The notes: generated from the letters alone by a model not told the origin. DNA of 64,000 nucleotides from Trabulsiella guamensis ATCC 49490 (GCF_000734965.1 NZ_JMTB01000043.1:62001-126000), one strand, 5' to 3'. Counted from the stretch's first letter, positions 32,376-41,951 are shown. Numbers and translations: made by a program.

Positions 32376-32884
32376 ACGTTCCTCCCCGCCTGCTTGCTCT
32401 TCGCTGTTCGGTTGACTTCCGGCATCTGAAGACTGGCTCGGCTCGGCTCGTCTTTGCGCGTGCCGTGAGAAATGAAGTTCACCACATCAAGGCGGCTGAC
32501 TTCGTGTTTACGCAGCAGGTAAGCCGCTTGTGACTCCTGCTCGCTGAAAATGGCGACCAGCACATTCGCACCGGTAACTTCGCTGCGACCGGAAGACTGA
32601 ACGTGAAAGACCGCGCGCTGCAATACGCGCTGGAAGCTGAGCGTCGGTTGCGTATCGCGCTCTTCTTCACTGGCGGGCAGTACGGGTGTGGTTTGTTCGA
32701 TGAAGGCTTCGAGTTCCTGACGCAGCGCCACCAGATCCACAGAACACGCTTCCAGCGCTTCACGGGCCGATGGGTTGCTGAGCAAAGCCAGCAACAGATG
32801 CTCGACGGTCATAAACTCATGACGGTGCTCGCGCGCTCTGGCGAAAGCCATATTTAAACTGAGTTCCAGTTCTTGATTGAGCAT
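32315..32884 (-). pseudogene. clpA: ClpA N-domain fragment, frameshifted first part of clpA
   Basis: The ATG at 32884 (MLNQELELSLNMAFARA) begins a normal ClpA N-domain (two Clp-N repeats, about residues 1-143) that follows E. coli to about residue 148 (TRKDEPS). The frame then shifts, adds 41 unrelated residues and stops at 32315, overlapping the start of the ClpA body by 61 bases. Read with one GGCTC unit fewer, the linker matches E. coli (QSSDAGSQPNSEEQAGGEER) and joins the body at Met169. If translated, the fragment could still fold and bind ClpS without delivering substrate. A sequencing error cannot be excluded. Confidence 0.85.
32435..32449. repeat. Three tandem GGCTC units that break the clpA frame
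   Basis: GGCTC occurs three times in a row (GAGCC on the coding strand) in the codons for the linker between the ClpA N-domain and D1. Two units would restore the reading frame and the expected DEPSQSS linker, so one 5-bp unit appears to have been gained. Confidence 0.85.
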
Positions 32885-32914
32885 AGGCACCTCCCCCAAT
32901 TTTCATGCCTGTCT

Positions 32915-33235
32915 TCAGGCTTTTTCCAGCGTACACAGCAACGGATGCTCGTTCTCCCTCGCGTATTTGTTCACCATCGCTACTTTGGTTTCTGCGACCT
33001 CTGCGGTAAATACGCCACAAATCGCCTTACCTTGATAATGAACCGTGAGCATCAGTTGCGTTGCACGTTCTACATCATAAGAAAAGAATTTTTGTAACAC
33101 GTCAATAACAAACTCCATGGGAGTATAATCATCATTGACCAATATCACTTTATACATCGATGGCGGCTTCAGCGCATCGCGCAGTTTATCTTCTGCCAGC
33201 TGGTCAAAGTCCAGCCACTCTCTGGTCTTGCTCAT
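32915..33235 (-). CDS. clpS: ClpS adaptor of ClpAP
   Basis: This 106-residue adaptor recognises N-terminal Leu, Phe, Tyr and Trp and hands such proteins to ClpAP. The N-degron pocket is in [17 protein letters not shown] (about residues 31-47), and [11 protein letters not shown] completes the fold. The sequence is almost identical to E. coli ClpS. It lies 30 bases upstream of clpA and is presumably co-transcribed. Its docking site, the ClpA N-domain, is separated from the ClpA motor by the frameshift in this genome. Confidence 0.97.
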   Translation of the reverse strand: MSKTREWLDFDQLAEDKLRDALKPPSMYKVILVNDDYTPMEFVIDVLQKFFSYDVERATQLMLTVHYQGKAICGVFTAEVAETKVAMVNKYARENEHPLLCTLEKA

Positions 33236-33559
33236 CGTCAGTTATCATCTTAGTTTACAGGTGCCGACAGGCCGGAGGCCCACCGCTGACAAGAGTCTAC
33301 ACACTATTGAATCTACACGAGATCGCAGATAACTATCATCTATTGTTGTCATCCGCGACAGCTGTCACATTCCCCGGAATAGCGTTAACTGCTTCAAATT
33401 TTGATTCATTTTCCACCGTTTCGCGACGCCATCCCCTTGACGCGATACCCGCTTTATCTACATTCTACTGATTGAGAGTTGGCGAGGATTTGAACAGTCC
33501 TCCGACTCTACCACCGGTCATTCCATCTACTTATAAAGATTTACGAAGGATGTCGAAGT
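33236..33559. other. clpS-cspD divergent intergenic region (324 bp)
   Basis: This region holds the divergent promoters for clpS-clpA and cspD. The cspD-proximal part has AAGGATGTCGAAGT as ribosome site region. A GC-rich segment at 33258-33295 has imperfect dyad symmetry. No gene or structured RNA is recognised. Confidence 0.5.
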
Positions 33560-33781
33560 ATGGAAATGGGTACTGTTAAGTGGTTCAACAATGCCAAAGG
33601 GTTTGGTTTTATCTGTCCCGAGGGCGGTGGCGAAGACATATTCGCTCATTACTCCACCATTCAGATGGATGGTTACAGAACGCTAAAAGCCGGGCAATCT
33701 GTTCGGTTTGATGTCCATCAGGGCCCTAAAGGCAATCATGCCTCAGTGATTGTGCCCGTCGAAGCAGAAACGACCGCATAG
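33560..33781 (+). CDS. cspD: Cold-shock-like protein CspD
   Basis: This 73-residue single-stranded nucleic-acid-binding protein inhibits replication in stationary phase in E. coli. The RNP1 motif KGFGFI (residues 13-18) and the RNP2 motif DIFAHYS are intact. The C-terminal tail (VEAETTA) differs slightly from E. coli (74 residues). In E. coli CspD is a Lon substrate. It is divergent from clpS and convergent with macB. Confidence 0.95.
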   Translation: MEMGTVKWFNNAKGFGFICPEGGGEDIFAHYSTIQMDGYRTLKAGQSVRFDVHQGPKGNHASVIVPVEAETTA

Positions 33782-33813
33782 CTCTTATGCATTATTGTGT
33801 ACATCCCGCAGGC

Positions 33814-33846
33814 AAAATGCCAGTCCTTATGACTGGCATTTTTTTC
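33814..33846. terminator. Bidirectional terminator between cspD and macB
   Basis: AATGCCAGTC-CTTAT-GACTGGCATT is a perfect stem followed by TTTTTT on the plus strand, between convergent genes. Confidence 0.8.
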
Positions 33847-33848
33847 GC

Positions 33849-35792
33849 TTATTCGCGCGCCAGCGCATCCACCGGATCAAGTCGGGCCGCATTTCTCGCA
33901 GGTAACCAGCCAAACAAAACGCCGGTCAGCGTCGAGCAGAAAAACGCCGTCAGCAGCGCCAGCGGTGAGAAACCAATCTCCCAGCCCGGCAAAAAGAGTT
34001 GCAATACCATGGCAATCATCAGCGATAACGTTACGCCCAGCGCGCCACCCACCAGGCACACCAGCACCGCCTCAATCAGGAACTGCTGCAGGACATCGCT
34101 GGCCCGCGCACCAACCGCCATGCGGATGCCGATCTCTCGGGTACGTTCCGTGACCGACACCAGCATAATATTCATCACGCCAATCCCGCCTACCACCAGT
34201 GAAATCACCGCCACCAGTGTCAGGAACAACTGAAGAGTATGTGTGGTTCTTTCCGCCGTTTTCAAGACACTGTCCATATTCCAGGTAAAGAAATCTTTCT
34301 TACCGTGGCGCAGCGTCAGCAACCGGGTCAGTTGCTGTTCCGCGAGCGCACTGTCATAACCCTCTTTGACCCTGACGGTGATAGAGTTGAGCCACGACTG
34401 CCCGACCACGCGCCCTGACATGGTGGTGTACGGCAACCAGACGCGCAGCACTTTGCTGCTGCCGAACATTGACTGTTTTTCATCTGCCACGCCAATCACC
34501 GTGGCGGGCGTATTGCCCACCAGTATCACTTCCCCGACGACCTTCGCTTTATTGGGAAAGAGCTGGCGGCGGCTGTTGCTGTCAAGCACCACCACCTGCG
34601 CACGGCCATTAAGTTGAATATCATTAAAGGTATTTCCTTCGCTGAAGGTCATACCGTAGACGTTGAAATACTGTCCACCGACCCCTTCCGCATTCGCCGC
34701 CACATCAATATTGTTGGCGCGCAGACGCAGGCTTTTAGACACCGCCGGAGTCGCCGAACTGACCCACGACTGTTTCTGAATCGCCAGCAGATCATCATAT
34801 TTCAGCGACTGCTGGTACTGCGGATCGTCGTCGCCAAAATCCTTACCGGGGTAGATATCAATAGTATTGGTGCCAATCGCCCGGATATCCGCCAGCACCA
34901 TCTGCTTAGCGGCGTCGCCCACCACTACTATCGAGACCACCGAAGCGATGCCGATGATAATCCCCAGCATCGTTAGCAACGTGCGCATTTTATTAGCCGC
35001 CAGCGCGCGCCAGGCCATCGACAGCGCTTCGCGAAACCCGCTGGTAAACTGTCGCCAGCCGGAAGCATTGGCATGTTGCTCGCGAATAGCAGCTCCCTGC
35101 GTTGCTGTTTTCGCCGGGGGATTGGTCATAATTTCCCCGTCACGAATCTCGATGATGCGCTCCGCCTGCGCCGCTACTTGCGGATCATGCGTCACGATGA
35201 TGACCGTATGGCCCTGCTCTTTCAACTGATGCAGGATAGCCATCACTTCGTCGCCGGAATGGGTATCCAGCGCCCCGGTGGGTTCGTCGGCGAGGATCAC
35301 CTGTCCGCCGTTCATCAGCGCACGTGCAATACTCACGCGCTGCTGCTGGCCGCCGGACAGCTTCGACGGCTGATAATCCACCCGATCTTCCAGCCCCAGG
35401 CGCTTCAGTAATCCGAGCGCCCGCTGTCGTCTTGCTTTGCGTTCCGTACCGGCGTAGACCGCCGGGATCTCCACATTCTGCGCCGCCGTCAGGTGTGATA
35501 ACAGGTGGTAGCGCTGAAAGATGAAGCCAAAGTGTTCACGGCGAAGCTTTGCCAGCGCGTCGCCGTCCAGCGTGGCGACATCAGTTCCGGCAACGCGATA
35601 CGTTCCGCTGCTCGGCTTATCGAGACAACCGAGTATATTCATCAGGGTCGATTTGCCCGAGCCGGAAGCGCCGACAATCGCCACCATTTCGCCGGCTTCA
35701 ATACTGAGGGTGATCCCTTTGAGCACATCGACACTGCCGTCACCGGAGGGATAACTGCGCCGAATATTATTCAGCTCAAGCAGTGCCGTCAT
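33849..35792 (-). CDS. macB: MacB, ABC-type macrolide/enterotoxin efflux ATPase-permease
   Basis: This 647-residue inner-membrane protein works with MacA and TolC to expel macrolides, heat-stable toxins and other substrates from the periplasm. The N-terminal ATPase has Walker [10 protein letters not shown], signature [15 protein letters not shown] and Walker [12 protein letters not shown]. One membrane helix near residue 270, a large periplasmic domain and three C-terminal FtsX-type helices follow. Its ATG overlaps the macA stop by four bases (35789-35792), the usual macAB coupling. Confidence 0.97.
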   Translation of the reverse strand: MTALLELNNIRRSYPSGDGSVDVLKGITLSIEAGEMVAIVGASGSGKSTLMNILGCLDKPSSGTYRVAGTDVATLDGDALAKLRREHFGFIFQRYHLLSHLTAAQNVEIPAVYAGTERKARRQRALGLLKRLGLEDRVDYQPSKLSGGQQQRVSIARALMNGGQVILADEPTGALDTHSGDEVMAILHQLKEQGHTVIIVTHDPQVAAQAERIIEIRDGEIMTNPPAKTATQGAAIREQHANASGWRQFTSGFREALSMAWRALAANKMRTLLTMLGIIIGIASVVSIVVVGDAAKQMVLADIRAIGTNTIDIYPGKDFGDDDPQYQQSLKYDDLLAIQKQSWVSSATPAVSKSLRLRANNIDVAANAEGVGGQYFNVYGMTFSEGNTFNDIQLNGRAQVVVLDSNSRRQLFPNKAKVVGEVILVGNTPATVIGVADEKQSMFGSSKVLRVWLPYTTMSGRVVGQSWLNSITVRVKEGYDSALAEQQLTRLLTLRHGKKDFFTWNMDSVLKTAERTTHTLQLFLTLVAVISLVVGGIGVMNIMLVSVTERTREIGIRMAVGARASDVLQQFLIEAVLVCLVGGALGVTLSLMIAMVLQLFLPGWEIGFSPLALLTAFFCSTLTGVLFGWLPARNAARLDPVDALARE

Positions 35793-36904
35793 TTCGCGGC
35801 TCCGGGTTTGCCTTCGCCGGTGATGACCTCATCCCCCTCTTCAAGCCCTTTGGTAATCTCCACGTCGGTGTCGTTGCGCGCACCAATGCTGACTTCACGA
35901 TCTTTGACCTCACCGTTACGCAGCAACCGCACGGTATAGCGGTTGTCGCCAACGGCGTCTCCCAGCGCCGACAACGGAATCGTCATGATGTTTTTCACGC
36001 CGCTGAGCTGAATATGCACCTGGGCGGTCATCTCCAGACGCAGCACGCCCTGCGGGTTCGGCACTTCAAAACGGGCGTAATAGAAGATGGCGTCGTTCAC
36101 TTTTTCCGGTGTCGGCAGAATGTCTTTCAGTGTGCCTTCGTAGCGCGTCAGCGGGTCGCCAAGTACGGTAAACCAGGCCTTTTGTCCTGGTTTAAGGTGG
36201 ATCACATCCGCTTCCGACACCTGCGCTTTCACCAGCATGGTGCTGAGATCCGCCAGAGTCAGAATATTCGGCGCCTGTTGCGCGGCGATGACTGTCTGCC
36301 CCTGCAGCGTCGTTATTTGCGTCACTTCACCCGCCATCGGGGCGACAATGCGGGTGTAATCCAGATTGGTTTTTGCCGTATCAAGGGTCGCCTGATTGCG
36401 TTTAATCTGCGCTTCGATAGTACCGATTTGCGCCTGCTTAACCGCCAGATCAGTCGCGGCGGTATCCAGATCCTGTTGCGAGATCAGGTTAGTTTTCGCC
36501 AGTTTTTGCTGTCGCGCCAGCGTCACCTGCGCCAGTTTCTGCTCAGCCTGCGCCTGCCGCAGTTGGGCGCGAAGCTCCATCAGCGTGGCGTCCACCTCTT
36601 TGATCTGGTTTTCCGCCTGTTCCGGGTCAATAACCCCCAGCAACTGATCTTTTTTCACTTTATCGCCAATGCTGACTGACAGTGTTTTTAGCTGACCGCT
36701 CACCTGGGCGCCTACATCCACTTTGCGTAGCGCATCAAGCTTACCGGTCGCCAGCACGCTTTGTTGCAAATCGCCCTTGCGCACAATCAGCGTCTGATAT
36801 TGTGGCAGCGGAGCATTCAGCGTCCGCCATAGCCAGATCCCGGCAATGACAATCAGCACAGCCAGCAGCAGATAAACCTTTTTGCTTTTTCCCTTCAAAT
36901 TCAT
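35789..36904 (-). CDS. macA: MacA, periplasmic adaptor of the MacAB-TolC pump
   Basis: This 371-residue membrane-fusion protein has one N-terminal membrane anchor ([17 protein letters not shown]). A barrel-sandwich (lipoyl-like) domain (about residues 60-100 and 195-235) flanks a long coiled-coil hairpin rich in Gln, Ala and Leu (residues 95-185), followed by beta-barrel segments. It links MacB to TolC and stimulates its ATPase. The ATG at 36904 (MNLKGKSKK) matches E. coli; an in-frame ATG at 36931 is rejected. It is first gene of the macAB operon. Confidence 0.96.
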   Translation of the reverse strand: MNLKGKSKKVYLLLAVLIVIAGIWLWRTLNAPLPQYQTLIVRKGDLQQSVLATGKLDALRKVDVGAQVSGQLKTLSVSIGDKVKKDQLLGVIDPEQAENQIKEVDATLMELRAQLRQAQAEQKLAQVTLARQQKLAKTNLISQQDLDTAATDLAVKQAQIGTIEAQIKRNQATLDTAKTNLDYTRIVAPMAGEVTQITTLQGQTVIAAQQAPNILTLADLSTMLVKAQVSEADVIHLKPGQKAWFTVLGDPLTRYEGTLKDILPTPEKVNDAIFYYARFEVPNPQGVLRLEMTAQVHIQLSGVKNIMTIPLSALGDAVGDNRYTVRLLRNGEVKDREVSIGARNDTDVEITKGLEEGDEVITGEGKPGAAK

Positions 36905-37066
36905 AAAAAGTCCAACTCTATGCACGGGCATAAATAAAGGATGATTCTATCTAAACCTGACCTCAACGAAACCCTCTGTTTTACCAACAGGTCTGATTTG
37001 TTTAGACAGTATTGATTATTCACCTGATGAAATAGTGCCATCCCTACCTGACCAACAGATTTCATC

Positions 37067-38023
37067 ATGTCATTCATCGCAGAAATATCGCAATCGGAAT
37101 CCGCGCAACTGAAGTCGGGCTGGCAGCTTTTTCAGTTACTTCGAAGTGGAAAACTCATGCCAGGCCTGGCGTGGCGCAATCAGGCCTATCGCCGCAAATT
37201 CATGCTGCGTTCGCTGGCAACACCGTTCAGCACGTTGCACCTGTTGAATGTCCTGGCCCAACAGCCGCAACTGATACAGATGCTGCATGTGCAGCCAGGA
37301 CTGCCCTGCCGTCTGCATCGCCCGTGGTTATCCGTCAATATGTCGCGCGCACAGGCTGTCGACGCGCTGCACTGTCACTATCAACGGCTCGCCGACGTGC
37401 TGCCGGTGCGGGTATTCAACCGCTATCTCACGCCGGATGGCGTCACACTGGCAGTGCTGAGCGGTAAAGACGACCAGACCTTTACGGTGCGTCTGCGGGC
37501 CGACGCCATGCAGGATAAAGAAGGCGAAGCGACGTTGCAGTTTTATGATGCGCAGGAAATTATGCTGGCGGAGTTGACCTTTACGTTCTGCCGCTTCGGG
37601 GGCAAAAATACGCTCTATATCGGCGGCCTGCAAGGCGCCAAAGCGCACGTCCCCCATGAACGGATCCAGACGGCGACCAGGGCCTGCCACGGTCTTTTTC
37701 CGAAACGCCTGCTGGTGGAAGTCGCCATGACGCTGGGCCAGCATCTCGGCGCGGCGCAGATCCGCGCAGTCAGTAACGAAACGCATATTTACCGCAGCCT
37801 ACGCTATCGCAGGAAAAAACAGGGACACCTGCATGCGGATTATAATAGTTTCTGGGCGTCGCTAGGTGCCCGTGTGGATGAGCGCGGCGATTACGTGCTG
37901 CCCAACGAAATGCGACGTAAGCCGATGGAAGAGATTGCCAGCAAGAAGCGCGCCGAATATCGTCGCCGCTACGCGCTGTCAGACAGTCTGCATCAACAAA
38001 CGCGGCTGGTATGTCAACGCTAA
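37067..38023 (+). CDS. ybjX: YbjX, VirK/DUF535-family protein
   Basis: This 318-residue DUF535 protein is related to Shigella VirK and to Salmonella proteins of the PhoP regulon that affect the envelope and peptide resistance. The biochemical activity is not known. Conserved features include FCRFGGKNTLYIGGLQGAK in the middle and AVSNETHIYRSLRYRRKK toward the C-terminus. E. coli YbjX is about 330 residues. Its stop overlaps the ybjD stop on the other strand by four bases. Confidence 0.92.
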   Translation: MSFIAEISQSESAQLKSGWQLFQLLRSGKLMPGLAWRNQAYRRKFMLRSLATPFSTLHLLNVLAQQPQLIQMLHVQPGLPCRLHRPWLSVNMSRAQAVDALHCHYQRLADVLPVRVFNRYLTPDGVTLAVLSGKDDQTFTVRLRADAMQDKEGEATLQFYDAQEIMLAELTFTFCRFGGKNTLYIGGLQGAKAHVPHERIQTATRACHGLFPKRLLVEVAMTLGQHLGAAQIRAVSNETHIYRSLRYRRKKQGHLHADYNSFWASLGARVDERGDYVLPNEMRRKPMEEIASKKRAEYRRRYALSDSLHQQTRLVCQR

Positions 38024-39678
38024 TCTGCTCTCCCGCGCGCCAGCCAGAGTACGCGGGAGAACATTTTTCGCAGCAGCATCGGGACGGCATCGATCCCCCG
38101 ACGCCCGGCTTCAATCGCCACTTCAATAGCCAGATCCGGCTTTGATGAGCGGTGAATCGCTTTAGTGATCACCCGCCGCAGGTTCATCGGCACGCCTTCC
38201 GGAATCTGCGCCACCCGGTGATAAACCCCCGCGAACCCCTGTTTGTACATGAAGTGTTCCATATCCATGGCCGGTAACACCGTCAGGTGATCCCGCTCCA
38301 GCTCTCCGTCATTGTTGAGCAGGCTGCGCACTGTCGCGGCATATTTCTTCCCGGCTTCATCACCATCCACCAGCACATGCCACTCGATGCCCATCCGGCG
38401 GGCAAACTTAATCAGCGGCTTCAGGCCTGACTGGGCGAATTCGATCACTTTCACCCCTTCCGCATCAAAATGGTGACCGCACTGGCGTGCCATTTCGTTG
38501 ATCATCCAGGTTTCGGTTTCGCCTTCCACCAGCAGCCAGCAGCGGGAAAAGAGCGAAGAGGCACGATTAAAACGAATATGGAACGCGATGCGGCGACCGT
38601 CTTCCGCATTCATTCCACCTGGCCCGAGACGCCATGCGGCCACCCGCGACGACTCACGCACCAGTCGGCACACCTGCTCAACCGGCGTCATGGATAACAG
38701 TTCGCTGGAGTTGGTAGTAGTCACCTGCTGTAACGGCAGAAGATTCAGCAAATTCCAGGCGACGGAGAGCATGATCGGATGCAGACGGGTTTCCGGATCT
38801 TCCACCAGCAACAGGGGGCGCGCATCCCGGTCCAGCCTGACAGTGCCTTTGGCCTGCAACAGAGTGGAGAACAACCCCAACAGGATCACCCGATGGCTGC
38901 GACTGCCGGGTTTATCGATCATGCGGTTAATAATGTCGAGATAACGCCAGCTGCGCTGTTCATCCGTCGACCGCCGGCGTAACAAACGGTGGCGTGATTC
39001 GGCGGTTCCCTGCTCGGAAAAGTAGTGTTCCAGCAGTTGTACCATAGCGGAAAGCCCCTGGCGGATCTGGGCATCGGTGAGGTTTTGCGGGCTGCGCACC
39101 AGCTCGCGGGAGAGGAAATCAAGCTGGCGGGCGGTGACTTCTACATCCGGCAGATGCGGCACCGTCCCACTGCTAATGCGGCGCATAAAGCGGGCATCGC
39201 GCAGGCGCAGCACCGGTTTCAGGCGGATCAGATGGTGCGCCAGATTGTCGATATCGTCCAGTTCCAGCGCTTCGCCCTCGCCATTGAGGAAACTGCGCAG
39301 CGTCATCACGCTTCCGTCTTCCGCCAGTTCCCCTTCAAGACGATAAAAGACGCGCTGATAACCATCGTCGCAAGGTACCCACCCGGCAGAAAGCGGGCGA
39401 TAACGGCGCACACGATGGCGGCCAGGCTCGAGTTCGCGAAAGGTCAGGATGATGTGTAAATGATGCTCGCGCCCCTGCACATCGCCCGTGGGAAACCAGA
39501 AATCGTCGCGGACAAAATGGTAGAGCGACGGCTCAGGAGACAACAGTAACGTTAATGCATCCAGGAGGCTGGATTTACCCCAGGCGTTTTCACCGATCAA
39601 CACGTTGTTATGTTCCAGCATCAGCGATAAGCGCCGGATCCCGCGAAAGCCTACGATTTCCACCCGTTCAAGAAGCAT
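38020..39678 (-). CDS. ybjD: YbjD, OLD-family ATPase with TOPRIM nuclease domain
   Basis: This 552-residue protein has an N-terminal ABC-like ATPase with Walker A GENAWGKSS (about residues 31-39) and a LLVEDPETRLHP Walker B-like segment. A C-terminal TOPRIM domain follows, with the glutamate in LLVEGETETWM and the acidic pair in VLVDGDEAGKK. OLD-family enzymes are DNA nucleases with poorly known roles, some in phage defence. It is a core enteric gene standing alone between ybjX and aqpZ, so I do not read it as part of a defence island. Confidence 0.92.
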   Translation of the reverse strand: MLLERVEIVGFRGIRRLSLMLEHNNVLIGENAWGKSSLLDALTLLLSPEPSLYHFVRDDFWFPTGDVQGREHHLHIILTFRELEPGRHRVRRYRPLSAGWVPCDDGYQRVFYRLEGELAEDGSVMTLRSFLNGEGEALELDDIDNLAHHLIRLKPVLRLRDARFMRRISSGTVPHLPDVEVTARQLDFLSRELVRSPQNLTDAQIRQGLSAMVQLLEHYFSEQGTAESRHRLLRRRSTDEQRSWRYLDIINRMIDKPGSRSHRVILLGLFSTLLQAKGTVRLDRDARPLLLVEDPETRLHPIMLSVAWNLLNLLPLQQVTTTNSSELLSMTPVEQVCRLVRESSRVAAWRLGPGGMNAEDGRRIAFHIRFNRASSLFSRCWLLVEGETETWMINEMARQCGHHFDAEGVKVIEFAQSGLKPLIKFARRMGIEWHVLVDGDEAGKKYAATVRSLLNNDGELERDHLTVLPAMDMEHFMYKQGFAGVYHRVAQIPEGVPMNLRRVITKAIHRSSKPDLAIEVAIEAGRRGIDAVPMLLRKMFSRVLWLARGRAD

Positions 39679-40079
39679 AGCCCTCTCCCCTCCGTCATAT
39701 TCTCCTTTTGCTATCAGCAGTATAGCGGCAGAGTCTGGCGCTGAACACCAGCCTAATCGTATCTGTTTAGCCTGTATTCTTTTCCAGATGAAACATGAAA
39801 ACGCGTGAAAAGAATATGAACCAGAGCCTGCAATTATATTTTATGCTGTATGTTTACTTTCAGTTGAAGCATTCTACACTTACATTACCTCAGAATTTTC
39901 TAAGGAATGACACCGTATTGCCTTAAATCAAACCAATAAGACTTATTTAACTGGCAAAGGGATGGTTTTCATTTTTAGAATACGTAGTCTTTATTTTCAT
40001 CGCATTCCTTTGTCGCGATAAATAAATGACCAGTGCGGCTTATTCGCGCACTGATACACTATTATCCATTGAGGTGGCT
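39679..40079. other. ybjD-aqpZ divergent intergenic region (401 bp)
   Basis: This very AT-rich region holds the divergent promoters of ybjD and aqpZ. A small hairpin, CAGTGCG-N9-CGCACTG-like, sits near 40030-40052 in the aqpZ leader. The short in-frame extension of aqpZ from 40026 is not conserved. No RNA gene or other coding sequence is recognised. Confidence 0.5.
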
Positions 40080-40775
40080 ATGTTCAGAAAATTAGCAGCG
40101 GAATGCTTTGGTACATTCTGGCTGGTGTTCGGTGGTTGTGGTAGCGCGGTTCTGGCTGCGGCATTCCCTGAATTAGGAATTGGTTTTGCAGGTGTTGCGC
40201 TGGCGTTTGGTTTAACAGTACTGACCATGGCCTATGCCGTGGGTCATATCTCTGGCGGTCATTTCAACCCGGCGGTGACGTTAGGCCTGTGGGCTGGTGG
40301 TCGTTTCCCGGCGAAAGAGGTGATTGGTTATATTATCGCCCAGGTGGTGGGCGGTATTATTGCCGCAGCGATTCTGTACCTCATTGCCAGCGGTAAAGTC
40401 GGTTTTGATGCCGCAGCCAGCGGTTTCGCCTCTAACGGCTATGGCGAACACTCACCGGGCGGCTTTTCCATGCTGTCTGCCATTGTGATTGAGATTGTCC
40501 TGACCTGTGGCTTCCTGCTGGTCATCCACGGTGCGACTGATAAACATGCGCCGGCTGGCTTTGCGCCGATTGCCATCGGTCTGGCGCTGACGCTAATCCA
40601 CCTGATCAGCATTCCGGTCACCAACACCTCGGTTAACCCGGCGCGCAGTACCGCCGTCGCCATCTTCCAGGGCGGCTGGGCACTGCAGCAGTTGTGGTTA
40701 TTCTGGGTGATGCCGATTGTCGGCGGTATCCTCGGCGGCGTGCTCTATCGCACTCTGCTCGAAAAACGCGATTAA
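40080..40775 (+). CDS. aqpZ: Aquaporin Z
   Basis: This 231-residue water channel forms tetramers in the inner membrane. Six helices and the two half-helices with NPA motifs are visible: [10 protein letters not shown] (about residue 63) and [10 protein letters not shown] (about residue 186), where Arg189 is the selectivity arginine. The ATG at 40080 follows GAGGTG and gives the E. coli start [13 protein letters not shown]. It is followed by a strong terminator, then lysO. Confidence 0.97.
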   Translation: MFRKLAAECFGTFWLVFGGCGSAVLAAAFPELGIGFAGVALAFGLTVLTMAYAVGHISGGHFNPAVTLGLWAGGRFPAKEVIGYIIAQVVGGIIAAAILYLIASGKVGFDAAASGFASNGYGEHSPGGFSMLSAIVIEIVLTCGFLLVIHGATDKHAPAGFAPIAIGLALTLIHLISIPVTNTSVNPARSTAVAIFQGGWALQQLWLFWVMPIVGGILGGVLYRTLLEKRD

Positions 40776-40790
40776 GCGAATTGTCACATA

Positions 40791-40830
40791 CGCCCGACGT
40801 CGCCTCACCGCGTTGTCGGGCGTTTTTTAT
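40791..40830 (+). terminator. Terminator of aqpZ
   Basis: CGCCCGAC and GTCGGGCG form an eight-base-pair stem around a 16-base loop, followed by TTTTTTATT, 16 bases past the aqpZ stop. Confidence 0.8.
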
Positions 40831-40906
40831 TCCGCATCTATTTACTGAGTCCCGGGAATTAGGTAGTGTCTGGTGCGCTATTTTTATTCAAAGGACCGGG
40901 TTGTTC

Positions 40907-41806
40907 ATGTTCTCAGGCTTGCTGATTATCCTCCTGCCGCTGATAGCAGGTTATCTTATCCCCCTGCGCCATAGCGCAACACTGAAACTGATAAATCGTC
41001 TGTTAAGCTGGATTGTTTACGTGATTCTCTTTTTTATGGGGATCAGCCTGGCGTTTCTTGATAATCTGACAAGTAATCTACTGGCGATCCTTCACTATTC
41101 TGCTGTCAGTATCGTTATTATTTTGCTGTGCAATATTGTGGCGTTGTTATGGCTGGAAAGAGTCCTTCCCTGGCGTCATCAGCACCAGCAGGAAAAATTA
41201 CCGTCGCGTATTGCGATGGCGCTGGAATCATTAAAACTTTGCGGCGTTGTGGTGCTGGGTTTTTTACTTGGACTGACCGGACTTGCTTTTCTTCAGCATG
41301 CCACCGAAGCCAGCGAATATACGCTCATCTTTTTGCTATTCCTCGTCGGCGTGCAATTAAGAAATAACGGCATGACACTCAGACAAATAATCCTGAATCG
41401 TCGGGGAATGATTGTCGCGGTTATTGTTGTCATCAGTTCGCTGGTGGGTGGCGCGATGAATGCCTTTATTCTTGACCTGCCGTTAAAAACCAGTCTCGCC
41501 ATGGCATCCGGGTATGGCTGGTATTCGCTGTCGGGCATTTTGCTTACCGAAGCCTTTGGTCCGGTGATTGGCAGCGCCGCCTTCTTTAACGATCTGGCGC
41601 GCGAACTTATCGCCATTATGCTGATTCCGGGCCTGGTACACCGTAGTCGCTCCACCGCTCTGGGGCTGTCTGGTGCAACATCAATGGACTTTACTCTGCC
41701 GGTACTGCAACGTTCCGGAGGAATTGAAATTGTTCCTGCGGCGATTGTGCATGGCTTTATTTTGAGTCTGCTGGTGCCGTTATTAATGGCCTTTTTCTCC
41801 GCATAA
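40907..41806 (+). CDS. lysO: L-lysine exporter LysO (YbjE)
   Basis: This 299-residue inner-membrane protein has about eight to ten hydrophobic segments and an acidic residue within the membrane region (LAFLDNLTSN, ILDLPLKT), as in the LysO family. E. coli LysO exports lysine and its toxic analogue thialysine and is under ArgR control. Here the leader contains a good right half of an ARG box (ATTCA near 40886) but no convincing full site. The ATG at 40907 gives the E. coli start MFSGLLIILLPL. Confidence 0.93.
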   Translation: MFSGLLIILLPLIAGYLIPLRHSATLKLINRLLSWIVYVILFFMGISLAFLDNLTSNLLAILHYSAVSIVIILLCNIVALLWLERVLPWRHQHQQEKLPSRIAMALESLKLCGVVVLGFLLGLTGLAFLQHATEASEYTLIFLLFLVGVQLRNNGMTLRQIILNRRGMIVAVIVVISSLVGGAMNAFILDLPLKTSLAMASGYGWYSLSGILLTEAFGPVIGSAAFFNDLARELIAIMLIPGLVHRSRSTALGLSGATSMDFTLPVLQRSGGIEIVPAAIVHGFILSLLVPLLMAFFSA

Positions 41807-41816
41807 CGCCCTTCCT

Positions 41817-41843
41817 GGCGGTAATGCCATTACCGCCAAAATT
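41817..41843 (+). terminator. Hairpin after lysO
   Basis: GGCGGTAAT-GCC-ATTACCGCC is a perfect nine-base-pair stem followed by AAAATT. On the plus strand there is no T run, so it may be a stabilising hairpin rather than a true terminator. Confidence 0.45.
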
Positions 41844-41855
41844 GCGCTAAATCAA
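41842..41855 (+). promoter_or_regulatory. FNR-like site upstream of hcp
   Basis: TTGCGCTAAATCAA has a perfect right half and two mismatches in the left half compared with TTGAT-N4-ATCAA. It lies about 100 bp upstream of hcp; the E. coli hcp-hcr operon is FNR-activated. Confidence 0.42.
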
Positions 41856-41914
41856 TCTCTGTGTAAGTTGCATTAAAAATGCCTTTTCAGCGACATGGTC
41901 GGAGCTTACTCTTA

Positions 41915-41937
41915 AACATGTATCTTAAATATAACTT
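41915..41937 (+). promoter_or_regulatory. NsrR-like operator upstream of hcp
   Basis: The 23-mer beginning AACATGTATCTTAAATATAA matches the 11-1-11 NsrR dyad at about 15 of 20 defined positions. It lies 15 bp upstream of the hcp ATG, overlapping the probable promoter. In E. coli NsrR represses hcp-hcr and nitric oxide relieves it. Confidence 0.55.
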
Positions 41938-41951
41938 TAAAAGGTGTGACC

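Noticed and set aside
30606-32884. Possibility that clpA is simply dead.
   Set aside because: The body keeps every catalytic motif over 590 codons and begins at a start codon with a strong ribosome site, so calling the whole locus a dead pseudogene is not justified.
38020-39678. ybjD considered as part of a phage-defence island because of its OLD-family ATPase and TOPRIM domain.
   Set aside because: It is a core enteric gene in its usual place with housekeeping neighbours and no partner nuclease or reverse transcriptase gene.
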